64,000 nucleotides of DNA from assembly GCF_022346885.1 (NCBI RefSeq), contig NZ_JAKRNK010000003.1, positions 310,001 through 374,000 of the forward strand. Direction: 5' to 3'. Of the stretch, positions 8,825 to 18,400 are shown piece by piece. The translations under genes were made by a program, and so were the position numbers. Below the pieces are notes generated by a model. The model ran no database searches. It had not been told where the DNA came from and saw only the letters and a list, made by a program, of their open reading frames with translations. The DNA is from Paenibacillus sp. ACRRX. GTDB taxonomy: Bacteria > Bacillota > Bacilli > Paenibacillales > Paenibacillaceae. Every line of letters begins with the position of its first letter. The stretch's first letter is position 1.

Positions 8825-10567
8825 ATGACTGTCAATCAACAACAAGTACAACACCTCATCTTATCCGCCAGCAAGCAGAAACCCGCCGATCTTGTCATTA
8901 AGAACGGTCGTATTATCGACGTATTTAATCTCGAAGTGATAACAGGTGACGTCGCAATTACAGACGGACGAATCGTCGGAATCGGGCGTTATGAAGGTAA
9001 ACAGGAGATCGATGCACAAGGCCGTTACATCGCGCCCTCCTTTATAGATACACACGTCCATATCGAATCCTCAATGGTGACGCCACCCGAGTTCGCCCGT
9101 GTCGTCTTGCCACACGGGATAACCACTGTCGTGACAGATCCGCATGAGATCGCTAACGTCAGTGGTGCGGATGGCATCCAATACATGCTGGATGCCTCGG
9201 AAGGACTGCCGCTGGACGTTCGAGTCATGCTGCCGTCCTGCGTGCCGGCGACCCAGTTCGAGAACGCAGGCGCCGTCCTGACCGCGGACAAGCTGCGCCC
9301 GTTCTATGCGCATCCGCGTGTACTTGGTCTCGCCGAAGTGATGGATTATCCTTCCGTTCGACAGGGCGATGAGGACATGACGCAGAAGCTCACGGATGCG
9401 CTGCAGCATAGCGGCTATCTCGATGGACACGGCGCAGGTCTCGATGACGATGCCGTGAACGTCTACCGTGCAGCAGGTATTCGCACGGATCATGAGTGCG
9501 TCCGCGCCGAAGAGGCTAAGTCGCGACTTAGCCGCGGTATGTACGTTATGCTGCGCGAGGGCTCGGTCGCCAAAGACGTGCAAGCGCTCGCTCCGGTCGT
9601 GACAGCCCATAATGCACGTCGATGCGTATTTTGCACGGATGACAAGCATCTCGACGAATTGATCACGGAAGGCAGCGTCGACTACAATGTTCGCCTGGCA
9701 ATTCAATGCGGCATTGACCCGCTCACCGCTATCCAGATGGCATCGCTGAATGCTGCCGAGTGCTTCGGCTTCATGACAAAAGGAGCCGTGGCACCTGGTT
9801 TTGACGCCGACCTACTGCTCTTGGATGATTTGGAACAGATTAAGATTCACCAGGTGTACAGGTTCGGACAACTAGTCGCACAAGAGGGACAGTACGTAGG
9901 CCCCATGTTAGAAATAGTGGCTCCGCCCGACAACCTGCTGCGTACAGTTCACATCCAGCAGATCAACGAGCAGCACCTTCATATGCCATTAGATGGCCAC
10001 CACAACTGTCATATAATTGGAATTTCGCCTAACAGCTTGATTACGCGCCATCTCATCGAAGAGGTTGATGCAGTAGGCGGCTGCTTCCAGCCTTCGACTG
10101 TAAATGATCAGCTCAAGATAGCAGTCGTGGAGCGTCATCATGCTACAGGCAACATCGGTCTCGGCATCGTGAAGGGCTTTGCACTTACTTCTGGGGCCAT
10201 AGCTTCGACGGTTGCCCATGACTCGCACAACTTGGTCGTAGCTGGCACCAACGACCGTGATATGCTGCTTGCCATAGAGACGCTGCACCGCTCCGGTGGC
10301 GGTCTAGCAGTCATTAAAGAGGGGCAGGTGCTAGCATCTCTTAATTTGCCGCTTGCCGGATTAATCTCCACTGCCCGTTATGAGGATGTCGTCAAACAGC
10401 TCGAAATGCTTCATCAAGCACTTGATCAAGTGAACGCCTCAAAGGCGTTTCACCCTTTTGTAACGTTATCTTTTTTGTGTCTGCCCGTCATCCCAGAGCT
10501 GAAACTGACCGATATGGGACTGTTTGACTTCCAGTCATTCCGTCACATTTCCATTACGCAGAACTAA
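8825..10567 (+). CDS. ade: Adenine deaminase
   Basis: Metal-dependent amidohydrolase that converts adenine to hypoxanthine and ammonia in purine salvage; about 580 residues, normal for the Ade/AdeC family. Metal-binding and family motifs are visible: PSFIDTHVHIESSM, DPHEIANVSG, LDGHGAG, RTDHECV, FCTDDKHLDEL, and the C-terminal VAHDSHNLVVAGTN. ATG at 8825 follows AAAGGAG with a rather long 12-base gap; an upstream in-frame start at 8789 lies inside the terminator and is rejected. It is controlled by the riboswitch immediately upstream; the predicted ligand class includes hypoxanthine, its reaction product. Confidence 0.96.
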   Translation: MTVNQQQVQHLILSASKQKPADLVIKNGRIIDVFNLEVITGDVAITDGRIVGIGRYEGKQEIDAQGRYIAPSFIDTHVHIESSMVTPPEFARVVLPHGITTVVTDPHEIANVSGADGIQYMLDASEGLPLDVRVMLPSCVPATQFENAGAVLTADKLRPFYAHPRVLGLAEVMDYPSVRQGDEDMTQKLTDALQHSGYLDGHGAGLDDDAVNVYRAAGIRTDHECVRAEEAKSRLSRGMYVMLREGSVAKDVQALAPVVTAHNARRCVFCTDDKHLDELITEGSVDYNVRLAIQCGIDPLTAIQMASLNAAECFGFMTKGAVAPGFDADLLLLDDLEQIKIHQVYRFGQLVAQEGQYVGPMLEIVAPPDNLLRTVHIQQINEQHLHMPLDGHHNCHIIGISPNSLITRHLIEEVDAVGGCFQPSTVNDQLKIAVVERHHATGNIGLGIVKGFALTSGAIASTVAHDSHNLVVAGTNDRDMLLAIETLHRSGGGLAVIKEGQVLASLNLPLAGLISTARYEDVVKQLEMLHQALDQVNASKAFHPFVTLSFLCLPVIPELKLTDMGLFDFQSFRHISITQN

Positions 10568-10588
10568 CCTCTTTATCTTATCGTTTTG

Positions 10589-10643
10589 AAGACTCCACTT
10601 CATGACAATGTGCAAGAATTGCATTTGTCATACGTGGAGTCTT
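10589..10643. terminator. Long hairpin after adenine deaminase
   Basis: AAGACTCCAC (10589-10598) pairs with GTGGAGTCTT (10634-10643); within it ATGACAA pairs with TTGTCAT and TGCAA with TTGCA, giving one long nearly continuous stem. No clear U-tract follows, so it may act as a 3' stabilising structure or a weak terminator. Confidence 0.5.
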
Positions 10644-10770
10644 TGGACTGCGGAATGCAGACTGTGGAATGTGCACCGTAACATTCTTGCCACTTCATGC
10701 ATGACAACATATTCTCCAACACATAATGTGGATTAGCAATTCATTTGCATTCGCTTGTTGTGGAGGAATT

Positions 10771-12918
10771 ATGAAAAACATTTTCTCGATATACAAAACA
10801 GACTTATCCCGAATCGTCACTAACTGGGCAGCAGCCGTTATTATCGGCGGACTTGTCGTGCTACCCTCTCTCTATGCGTGGTTTAACATCGAAGCCTCAT
10901 GGGACCCGTATGGCAATACCAAAGGGATTCAGATTGCAGTTGCTAACAATGATGCAGGCACAACAATTCTAAACAAACCGATTAACATCGGACGTGAAAT
11001 TATAGCCTCTCTAAAAGAAAACCACTCCATTGGTTGGATGTTCATGGATGAGAAAGAAGCTTATCACGGGGTTCAGCACGGTGACTATTATGCCAGCATT
11101 GTGATACCCAAAGACTTTTCCGCCAGAATCGGCACCGTATTGACCGACAATCCGATCAAAGCTGAGATAGAATACTACGTGAATGAAAAAATTAATGCGA
11201 TCTCGCCGAAAATTACATCCAAAGGCGCATCCAGCATTATTGAACAAGTAAGCTCTAATTTCGTAAAAACGGCAAATGGTACTATTTTTGAAATATTTAA
11301 CGAGGTTGGCGTGGAACTTAAAAATGAATTGCCGACGATTGAGAAGGTTCGCAGCCTCGTCTTTAAGCTCGAACAGAACTTCCCGCAGATCTCCCAAGCG
11401 GTAGACACCGCACTGACCGATGTGAGCAAGTCCAATGAGATCGTTGCGGAGGCGAAACAGAATCTCCCACTTGTCGCGCAAATTGCAGAGGAAGGAGCAA
11501 CATTCGCGCAAGGCGTGTCCGAGCTTCTGACGTACAGCAACCAAGGTCTCGAGACAATTGCCCCTTATATCAAGCAGGACATCGGTTCTATCGAACAGAC
11601 AGCGATAGCCGCTCAGGATGTAACATCCTTACTACAGGATGCCAAAGCGAAGCCCTCGCTTGTGCTCAAGAGCTTGGAACGAACGGATACGCGACTTCAA
11701 GCCGCTATTCGTGTATCGTCTGGCCTTGCTGATTGGTTCCAGCGTCTTGGACGCTTGCTCCCGGGCGGCCCTTCGCTGATCACTAATCAGGTGCAAGGAA
11801 TGACCAATAAGCTGGAGCAGCAGCAATCCATCGTCAACCAGCTTCTGGATGCGGTACGGCGAGGCGAAAATGCCTCGGACGAGCTCATTAGCCGGTTGAA
11901 CAGCGCTGCTGCAAGTACTGCGGATATAAGCCGAGAACTGTATAATCGCTTTGATACAGAGATTGCGCCTGAGATCAAACAAGGTATGAAGAAGGCACAG
12001 CAAACCGTACAAAATACAAATAAGGTGCTGCAGCAGGGCATTTCACGAATGCCGGATGTTAAGAAGATATTGGATGACGCTTCCAAGGCACTTGTCGTTG
12101 GCAGCAAGGAAATCAAAGCGATAAAGAGCAGTTTGCCTGCCGTTCAAGGAAAAATAAAGGACGTCGCCGATAAGATCCGTGCTATTGAAGCACGTGGCGA
12201 CATTAATGAAATTATTGATCTGCTTAAAAATAATTTCGAAAAAGAGAGTGAGTTTTTTGCGGAGCCTGTTCGACTAAAGGAAAATAAGCTATACCCCATC
12301 CCAAACTATGGCTCGGCTATGTCGCCGTTCTTTACGACGCTGTCGCTCTGGGTAGGTGCACTACTGCTTGTCTCGCTGCTTACAGTAGAGGTTCATGAGG
12401 AAGGAGCTTCTTACAAAGATTATCAGATTTATTTTGGGCGCTACCTCACTTTCTTGACAATTGCGCTGCTCCAATCTTTCTTTGTTACGGTAGGAGATAT
12501 GTATATCCTAGGTGCTTATGTGCTGAACAAAAGCTGGTTTGTCCTATTCGGACTGCTCATCAGCAGTGTATTTATGTTAATCGTCTACACACTCGTCTCC
12601 GTGTTTGGCAACGTCGGCAAAGCGTTAGCAATTGTCCTGCTCGTACTCCAACTTGCAGGTTCAGGAGGGACGTTTCCGATTCAAGTAACACCGCCTTTCT
12701 TCCAGGCGATATATCCCTATTTGCCCTTTACGTATGCCATCAGCATGATGCGCGAAGCAGTAGGAGGAATATTGTGGGATATCATTCAGCGCGATCTGCT
12801 AATGATGGTCATCTATGCCGGTATTTTCTTGGTCATTGGATTAGCTTTAAAAACGTCAATTAACCGCAGCAGCGCGGTACTGGTGAAAAAGGCAAAAGAG
12901 AGCAAGCTAATTCATTAG
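10771..12918 (+). CDS. YhgE/Pip domain membrane protein
   Basis: Large membrane protein of about 715 residues. One N-terminal helix (WAAAVIIGGLVVLPSLYAW, about residues 20-40) is followed by an extracytoplasmic region of over 400 residues, largely predicted helical/coiled-coil and rich in Gln, Ala and Lys, and then about six membrane helices from residue 520 to the end. This is the layout of the YhgE/phage-infection-protein family, related to ABC-2 type permeases and to ESX/type VII associated membrane proteins. The ATG at 10771 has GGAGG five bases upstream; an upstream in-frame start at 10726 has none. No partner gene adjoins it. Function is uncertain; relatives act as phage receptors or in export. 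Confidence 0.88.
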   Translation: MKNIFSIYKTDLSRIVTNWAAAVIIGGLVVLPSLYAWFNIEASWDPYGNTKGIQIAVANNDAGTTILNKPINIGREIIASLKENHSIGWMFMDEKEAYHGVQHGDYYASIVIPKDFSARIGTVLTDNPIKAEIEYYVNEKINAISPKITSKGASSIIEQVSSNFVKTANGTIFEIFNEVGVELKNELPTIEKVRSLVFKLEQNFPQISQAVDTALTDVSKSNEIVAEAKQNLPLVAQIAEEGATFAQGVSELLTYSNQGLETIAPYIKQDIGSIEQTAIAAQDVTSLLQDAKAKPSLVLKSLERTDTRLQAAIRVSSGLADWFQRLGRLLPGGPSLITNQVQGMTNKLEQQQSIVNQLLDAVRRGENASDELISRLNSAAASTADISRELYNRFDTEIAPEIKQGMKKAQQTVQNTNKVLQQGISRMPDVKKILDDASKALVVGSKEIKAIKSSLPAVQGKIKDVADKIRAIEARGDINEIIDLLKNNFEKESEFFAEPVRLKENKLYPIPNYGSAMSPFFTTLSLWVGALLLVSLLTVEVHEEGASYKDYQIYFGRYLTFLTIALLQSFFVTVGDMYILGAYVLNKSWFVLFGLLISSVFMLIVYTLVSVFGNVGKALAIVLLVLQLAGSGGTFPIQVTPPFFQAIYPYLPFTYAISMMREAVGGILWDIIQRDLLMMVIYAGIFLVIGLALKTSINRSSAVLVKKAKESKLIH

Positions 12919-13003
12919 ATTGATAATTACTCATTGTGCCAGTCCGTACACTCTACAGCCAATATCCCCTATGCAAAATGTTCTATCAGATCTATTTCAT
13001 CAC

Positions 13004-13041
13004 AAACAGCCGATACAGGTGTAGGCCCGTATCGGCTGTTT
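13004..13041. terminator. Bidirectional terminator
   Basis: AAACAGCCGATAC (13004-13016) and GTATCGGCTGTTT (13029-13041) form a perfect 13-bp stem with a 12-base loop between the convergent YhgE-like and MFS genes. Confidence 0.85.
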
Positions 13042-13073
13042 GCGATCAATAGAAAACTGATCTTTTCGAAGCG

Positions 13074-14306
13074 TTAATGAACTTCTGGCGCAGCTGTAAC
13101 ATAACGATCTTTACCCGCCAGATAACCAAATATCAATTGTAGACATGTGAGCATCAGCAGGAAGATAAGCGGCACACTCCAATTCCCTGACTGGTCATGC
13201 AGCCATCCAAAAAGAATCGGTCCTGTTGCAGCCAACGTATACCCTATCGCTTGCGCCATGCCGGACAATTCTGCCGCTTGCTGGCTGCCTCGCGCACGAA
13301 TGGAGATCATATATAACGCCACACTGAAGCTCCCGCCCTGACAGATGCCGATTAGCACAGAGCCAACGATAATGATCAGCAGCGAGCTCGTAAATAAGCT
13401 GGAATATCCAACCAAACCCACAACTGCGATACAAACTATAATGAGACTCTGACTCCGATTCCGACTGGCAAAGGACGTCGCCAGGAACATCGAAGGCATA
13501 TTGACGAGTTGAACAATGGTCAACATTAAAGCCGAAGTCGAGGCGGAGAAGCCACGATCCGCTACTAACGCTGGCATCCATGCGTACAGAACGTAAGCGC
13601 CAAACGACTGCAGCCCCATAAACAGCGCGACATACCACGCGACTTTGCTGCTCCAGAGTTTGCCCTTAGGCTCCTGATGCTGTGCAACGGTCGCGGTTTG
13701 GATCTTCTCCTGCTGTGCCGCTTCTCGCCGACCTGCAATGATCTGGGGCAAAAATAAGAACCAGGATACGACGAGTAACACGATCCAGGAAAATAACGAC
13801 CCTCTCCATCCGAATGCTGTCGCAAGCGGTACGCTTACCGCTGCTGATACGGCTGCAAACATACCTAACGCAATGGAATATAAGCCTGTCATACGACCAA
13901 TCTTGCTCGGGGGAAACTTGCGTACGACATAGCTAGGCAGAAGTACGTTGCAGATCGCTATCCCAACCCCAATGATGGCTGTACCCATATATAACGTCGA
14001 TAATGCAGGTAAATAACGAATAATAAGACCTATCGCCAATACCAGCATACTGGCGCCTATTGTCACCTCTTGCCCCCAGCGTTTAGCCAGCTTCGGCGCG
14101 ATCGGTGACAGCAATGCGAAGGCTAGCAGAGGCAAAGCGGTAAGCATGCCTGACATGCCGCTGGATAACCCCGTCTCTTCACGAATCTGATTAATGAGCG
14201 GGCCCACACTCGTAATGGCCGCGCGCAAGTTAACGGCAATCGCAAACAGGCCGATAATGTTCCACATATGAACCGAGCGCTGCTCGGGTTGATGCTGTAA
14301 TTCCAT
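13074..14306 (-). CDS. MFS transporter, CynX/NimT family
   Basis: Twelve-helix major facilitator of 410 residues. The opening segment (LFAIAVNLRAAITSVGPL) and the loop after helix 2 (APKLAKRWG) match the CynX/NimT branch (cyanate, 2-nitroimidazole and related transporters). The conserved first-helix pattern NLRAA is a hallmark of this branch. Substrate cannot be assigned. AAGGAG lies about seven bases before the ATG. It is a single-gene unit bounded by the shared terminator on one side and a 500-base non-coding stretch on the other. Confidence 0.88.
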   Translation of the reverse strand: MELQHQPEQRSVHMWNIIGLFAIAVNLRAAITSVGPLINQIREETGLSSGMSGMLTALPLLAFALLSPIAPKLAKRWGQEVTIGASMLVLAIGLIIRYLPALSTLYMGTAIIGVGIAICNVLLPSYVVRKFPPSKIGRMTGLYSIALGMFAAVSAAVSVPLATAFGWRGSLFSWIVLLVVSWFLFLPQIIAGRREAAQQEKIQTATVAQHQEPKGKLWSSKVAWYVALFMGLQSFGAYVLYAWMPALVADRGFSASTSALMLTIVQLVNMPSMFLATSFASRNRSQSLIIVCIAVVGLVGYSSLFTSSLLIIIVGSVLIGICQGGSFSVALYMISIRARGSQQAAELSGMAQAIGYTLAATGPILFGWLHDQSGNWSVPLIFLLMLTCLQLIFGYLAGKDRYVTAAPEVH

Positions 14307-14821
14307 GTTGTAGCTCCTTACTTTCTATAATCGAATCTGCCTTGCTTACTTATCCAGAAGGAATTGCTCGAATCCACATCTTATGCAGCAATCATTCCTT
14401 ATAGCCAGATGATAAGTGTTCTCAAATGACTACGCTATTATAACAGGATTAGACCTCTCTTTGCCCAAATGGAATCGCCTCTTAGCAGCCATATGTCTTT
14501 AATTACACGTGTAAATCGTATAATTTGTGAGGAATACGGGTACAGACGCGACCTAGCGCCTCCTTATCGGACGAGATGATGCCAGCAGATTAATATCAAC
14601 AGCAATCCTATTAGGGCATCGCGCAAGATTTGCTTGTTCTTTCTGCAGCAACCTTCTATAGGTAACAAGATACTGTAAGCAGCTAAATCCATTTGAGCGG
14701 AACGTATCGCATTAAACACCCTTAAACTTGAAATTACTTCCATTTATGATTGGTAGATCGTATAATGATTTGAAACCGTCTATTTTTCTATTATTCTCTT
14801 CTAAATAAGGAGTTGAGACGT
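14307..14821. other. Non-coding stretch with promoters only
   Basis: No credible gene. Two TATAAT-like boxes are present, one at 14761-14766 about 56 bases before the GyrI-like gene; a good -35 partner is not obvious. No riboswitch or repeat is recognised. Confidence 0.4.
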
Positions 14822-15298
14822 ATGACAACCACACACATGCAAACGATGGAACGCAGCGAAACAAAGCTGGTAGGTTACACTGTTACGGCGTCGGTAAATC
14901 AAGATCTTGAAAATGATATTGTCATAAAACTACGTGAGGAACTCTTTAAAAAGCGCCATGAAATTGCAAATCGGTTAGATAACGATGGCATTTACTTGGT
15001 TCAAGTTTACCCAGATGGTGAATGGACGCCAGATATGCCATTCGTAAGTATTGTAGCGGTGGAAGTTCACGAATATTCCTCAATTCCTGAGGGCTTCGTT
15101 CAACATACGATACCCGCTGGAACTTATGCAAAAGTTACTCATAAGGGACCTGAATCCCAAATAGGAGAAACCTATGATTTCATCCGTGATCAAGATATTT
15201 GCGGTTCTCGGCCCTTTGATCTGGAGTATTGGGCTCAAATGGATTCTCTTGAGGAAGAGGAGAGTACTATCGATATTTATTTGCCTATGGAGGAGTAG
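14822..15298 (+). CDS. Stand-alone GyrI-like (AraC effector-binding) domain protein
   Basis: Cytoplasmic small-molecule-binding domain of 158 residues without a DNA-binding part. The pattern of two SHS2-like halves is visible, with VAVEVHEYSSIPEGFV and TIPAGTYAKVTHKGP in the position of the family's central strand, and the acidic C-terminal stretch LEYWAQMDSLEEEE ending in IDIYLPM, both usual for GyrI-like/EcoBind proteins. The ATG at 14822 follows AAGGAG by nine bases. Relatives bind hydrophobic or cationic drugs, hydrolyse them or protect gyrase; the role here is unknown. It is a single-gene unit ending at a strong terminator. Confidence 0.85.
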   Translation: MTTTHMQTMERSETKLVGYTVTASVNQDLENDIVIKLREELFKKRHEIANRLDNDGIYLVQVYPDGEWTPDMPFVSIVAVEVHEYSSIPEGFVQHTIPAGTYAKVTHKGPESQIGETYDFIRDQDICGSRPFDLEYWAQMDSLEEEESTIDIYLPMEE

Positions 15299-15353
15299 GG
15301 CAGCACTTCACTTGAGATAAAATCATTTTGATTTACATGCGTGGGAGCACAGA

Positions 15354-15391
15354 AAAACAACTTACCTCCATTGATGGAGGTAAGTTGTTTT
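15354..15391. terminator. Strong bidirectional terminator
   Basis: A perfect 17-bp stem (15354-15370 with 15375-15391) with loop TTGA; the arms begin with AAAA and end with TTTT, so it terminates in both directions. It separates the convergent GyrI-like gene and the giant surface protein gene. Confidence 0.95.
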
Positions 15392-15454
15392 CTCGGATCG
15401 TTACTATCCAGCATCTCTTGCTGCATTAACTCTTAGGTAATCGCACTCTGCCCT

Positions 15455-18400
15455 TTAATAAACGGTGCGAAGAACCCGCGTAAGCAGCACTGCCACCTCT
15501 GCAAGCGAAGCATGGCTGCTCACATACAGCCGCTTCCCGCTGCCAGTGAGGATTCCCGCTTCAACCAGAGAAGACACACTCGCAGCTGCGAATACCTTCA
15601 CTTGCTGCGCATCCTCGAATTGGGCCATAACACTCGGATTATAGACCACGTCCAGCTTATTAGCCTGCTTGAGCGCACGGGCAGTCATCACCAGCATTTC
15701 TTCACGTGATATGGCTTGATCTGGTATAAATCGTTCATCGCCAACACCGTGAGTAATGCCGAGTGACTTCGCAATACTTACGGCTTCATAATAGTACTTA
15801 TCATTTGCCACGTCCGTAAATTCTGACCTCTGTTGGGCTGTCAGCCCCAAAGCACGCACCAGCATCACGATATAATCTGCACGTGTCACATTGCGATTAG
15901 GCGCAAACATATAGCCGTCAATACCTTTCACCACGTTACGTGCTGCTAGGAACTCTACCGCTTCGTGAGCCCATGCCATTGACTGTACATCACGGAAGGC
16001 GTGATTCACATACGCAATCGCATACGTTCCTGGCTCCTGTGATGACAACTGCACAGTCCCTGTTTTGGCATCATATCGACCATTTGGGACGATTGCTGCT
16101 ACACCCGCATCATTGATATGCCACACTATAATCCCCTGTGTCTTCGCTAATTCAGCAGGCTGCGGCTTGTAAGATATCAGGATACGCGATGCTTCGCCAG
16201 CTTTGTTCCACGATAAGATCTGCTCTCCTTGCTTCGCATGAATGCCGATCACTGGACGACTACCTACCTGAACAAATAGACTAGACGGGACAGCGGCCGC
16301 ATCCTCTTTGCGCAAGATAAGGGAAACCCTGTTGCTGCTGTTAGAAGAAGATAGCGCATTTGACGCCAATACAACCTCTGCGATGTCCGTCACCAGTTGG
16401 AGGCGGCTCTTAAGATTACTCGCTGCTGTAGCATCTATAGGCAGCTTCACCTCCAACTGCGCCGCATCCTTTGTTCCCGCTACCTCGAACCGTACCTGCT
16501 TCACTCCGCCTGCATCAGCGCTTGCTTGAGACAATGCCTCTTCCCATGCTTTGCTTGGCAGCTCTATGGCAGCATGTCGGTTGTTTGCGTCAATTTTGGC
16601 TGTCCCCGTAATACGACCGCCAACCACTTTAAGGTCATTTGGGATATCCGAAGTATCAGGTTTGCTTGTATCCGGCTTGTCTGTCTCTGGCCTACTTGGT
16701 GGATTCGGAGATGATGTATCCCCTCCGCTTTCTGTCCGTCTCACCACCGTAAGTGTGAAATCAGCATGTTTGCTAACGTCACTTAAGCTCGTTACCCGAA
16801 TAATGACCTTTCCTTCCTTGATAGCCCTAATAAAACCTGTTTGTGACACTTCTACAATGTCCTGCGCAGCTGATTGGCCATAAACTGCCCAGACGACAGA
16901 TGCATTAGTTGCATTAACAGGGAGTACCGTCGCAGTCAATTGCAGACCTTCGCCTTCCTTTAAAGTCGCACTGCTTTGGCTCAGCACCACTTTCTGCACA
17001 GGCACAACCGCAGGCCCTGATGGTTCTACCGTAAGCTGCATGTCCGCATACTTAGTGCCATCTTTCTGGCTCATTGCCCGTATAGTGGCCGTGCCTGGCT
17101 TCAGCCCCTTAATCAAGCCTTGATCCGTCACACTTGCTATGCCTGTTGAATGCGAACCGTATACCGACCAGACTACACTCTGATTAGCCAAATCACTTGG
17201 TAAAACAACTGCACGTGCCTGTAATGTCTCCCCCACTTTCATCTTGGCTGTAGATGGGCTTAATTCTATACCCTTAATCTCAACCTGCTGTGGGCGGTTC
17301 ACAGTAATCAAAGTGTCTGCATACACCGAAGCGACGACACTTTGTGCCCGAACCCAAGCCTGCCCAAGCTGAAGCGCCGTGACGACACCGTCGGGCGTCA
17401 CTTGCACCACATCATGTCCAACAGTCGGATTCGACGGCACCGCTTGATAGACAGACCATGTTACTGAACGGTCATAAGTGCCTTCAGGCATCACGACTGC
17501 ATTCAGCTTTATGGCTTCTCCTACGGCCATCTCTGCTTGATTACGGTCTATCACGACATGCTCCGGCTTGCTGTCTGGCTTCGTAAGCACAAATTGATCC
17601 ACCACACGTCCGGTTTTGGTCTTGGCTACAAATTTTAATTCATTACCTTCCACTTCGACAGCTGTGTAGATTTGCGTCTTCTCGTCATCCATCACCTTCT
17701 GCCAATAGCGGTCAAAGATCGCATAGAACTTCGGTCCGGAAGAACCTGCAATTACATAAGTTGTACCCTCACCATCCCCTACGATCTTTTCCCCTCGCAT
17801 TGGATGACTTCGCATGTACACATGATCATGTCCGTTAAGTACAAGATCCACTTTATATTCATCCATCACCGGAGCCCATTGCTTGCGAATATGTTCAGTA
17901 TCATATACGCTGCCGTATGGTCCGCGATGGAACGCGACGAGCTTCCATTTCTTTTTAGTCGCGGCTAAGTCTTGACGCAGCCATTCCTGCTGCGCTTCAA
18001 ACTCGTATTCACTATTTAACACCGCAATGTGAACGTCTTTATGATCAAAAGAATAACTGCTGCCCTTCAACTTATTGATCCCATTTTGCGGATGGTTAAA
18101 GTGCGCTAGGAAATAATCATTTTTATTAGGACCCGTAACTTCATGGTTCCCTACCACAGATACAATCGTGGTTTTTAATAACTGCTCCTGCGCGTATTTA
18201 AACCACAGATTCCACTCATTTTCTTTATAGCCATCCTCAACAATATCGCCCGTATGCAGTAAAAATTCAGCATCTGGATGATCTGTCATCGCCTTGTCCA
18301 AAATATCGCCCCACAGCTTAAAGCCAGCGTCGTCCGTTGCTTGTGAGTCCGCAATATACACAAATTTAGTACGCTCATCCCCTAACCCTGCCGTTTCAAA

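Noticed and set aside
9071-9706. 211-codon minus-strand frame opposite adenine deaminase
   Set aside because: Antisense shadow of a well-supported conserved gene.
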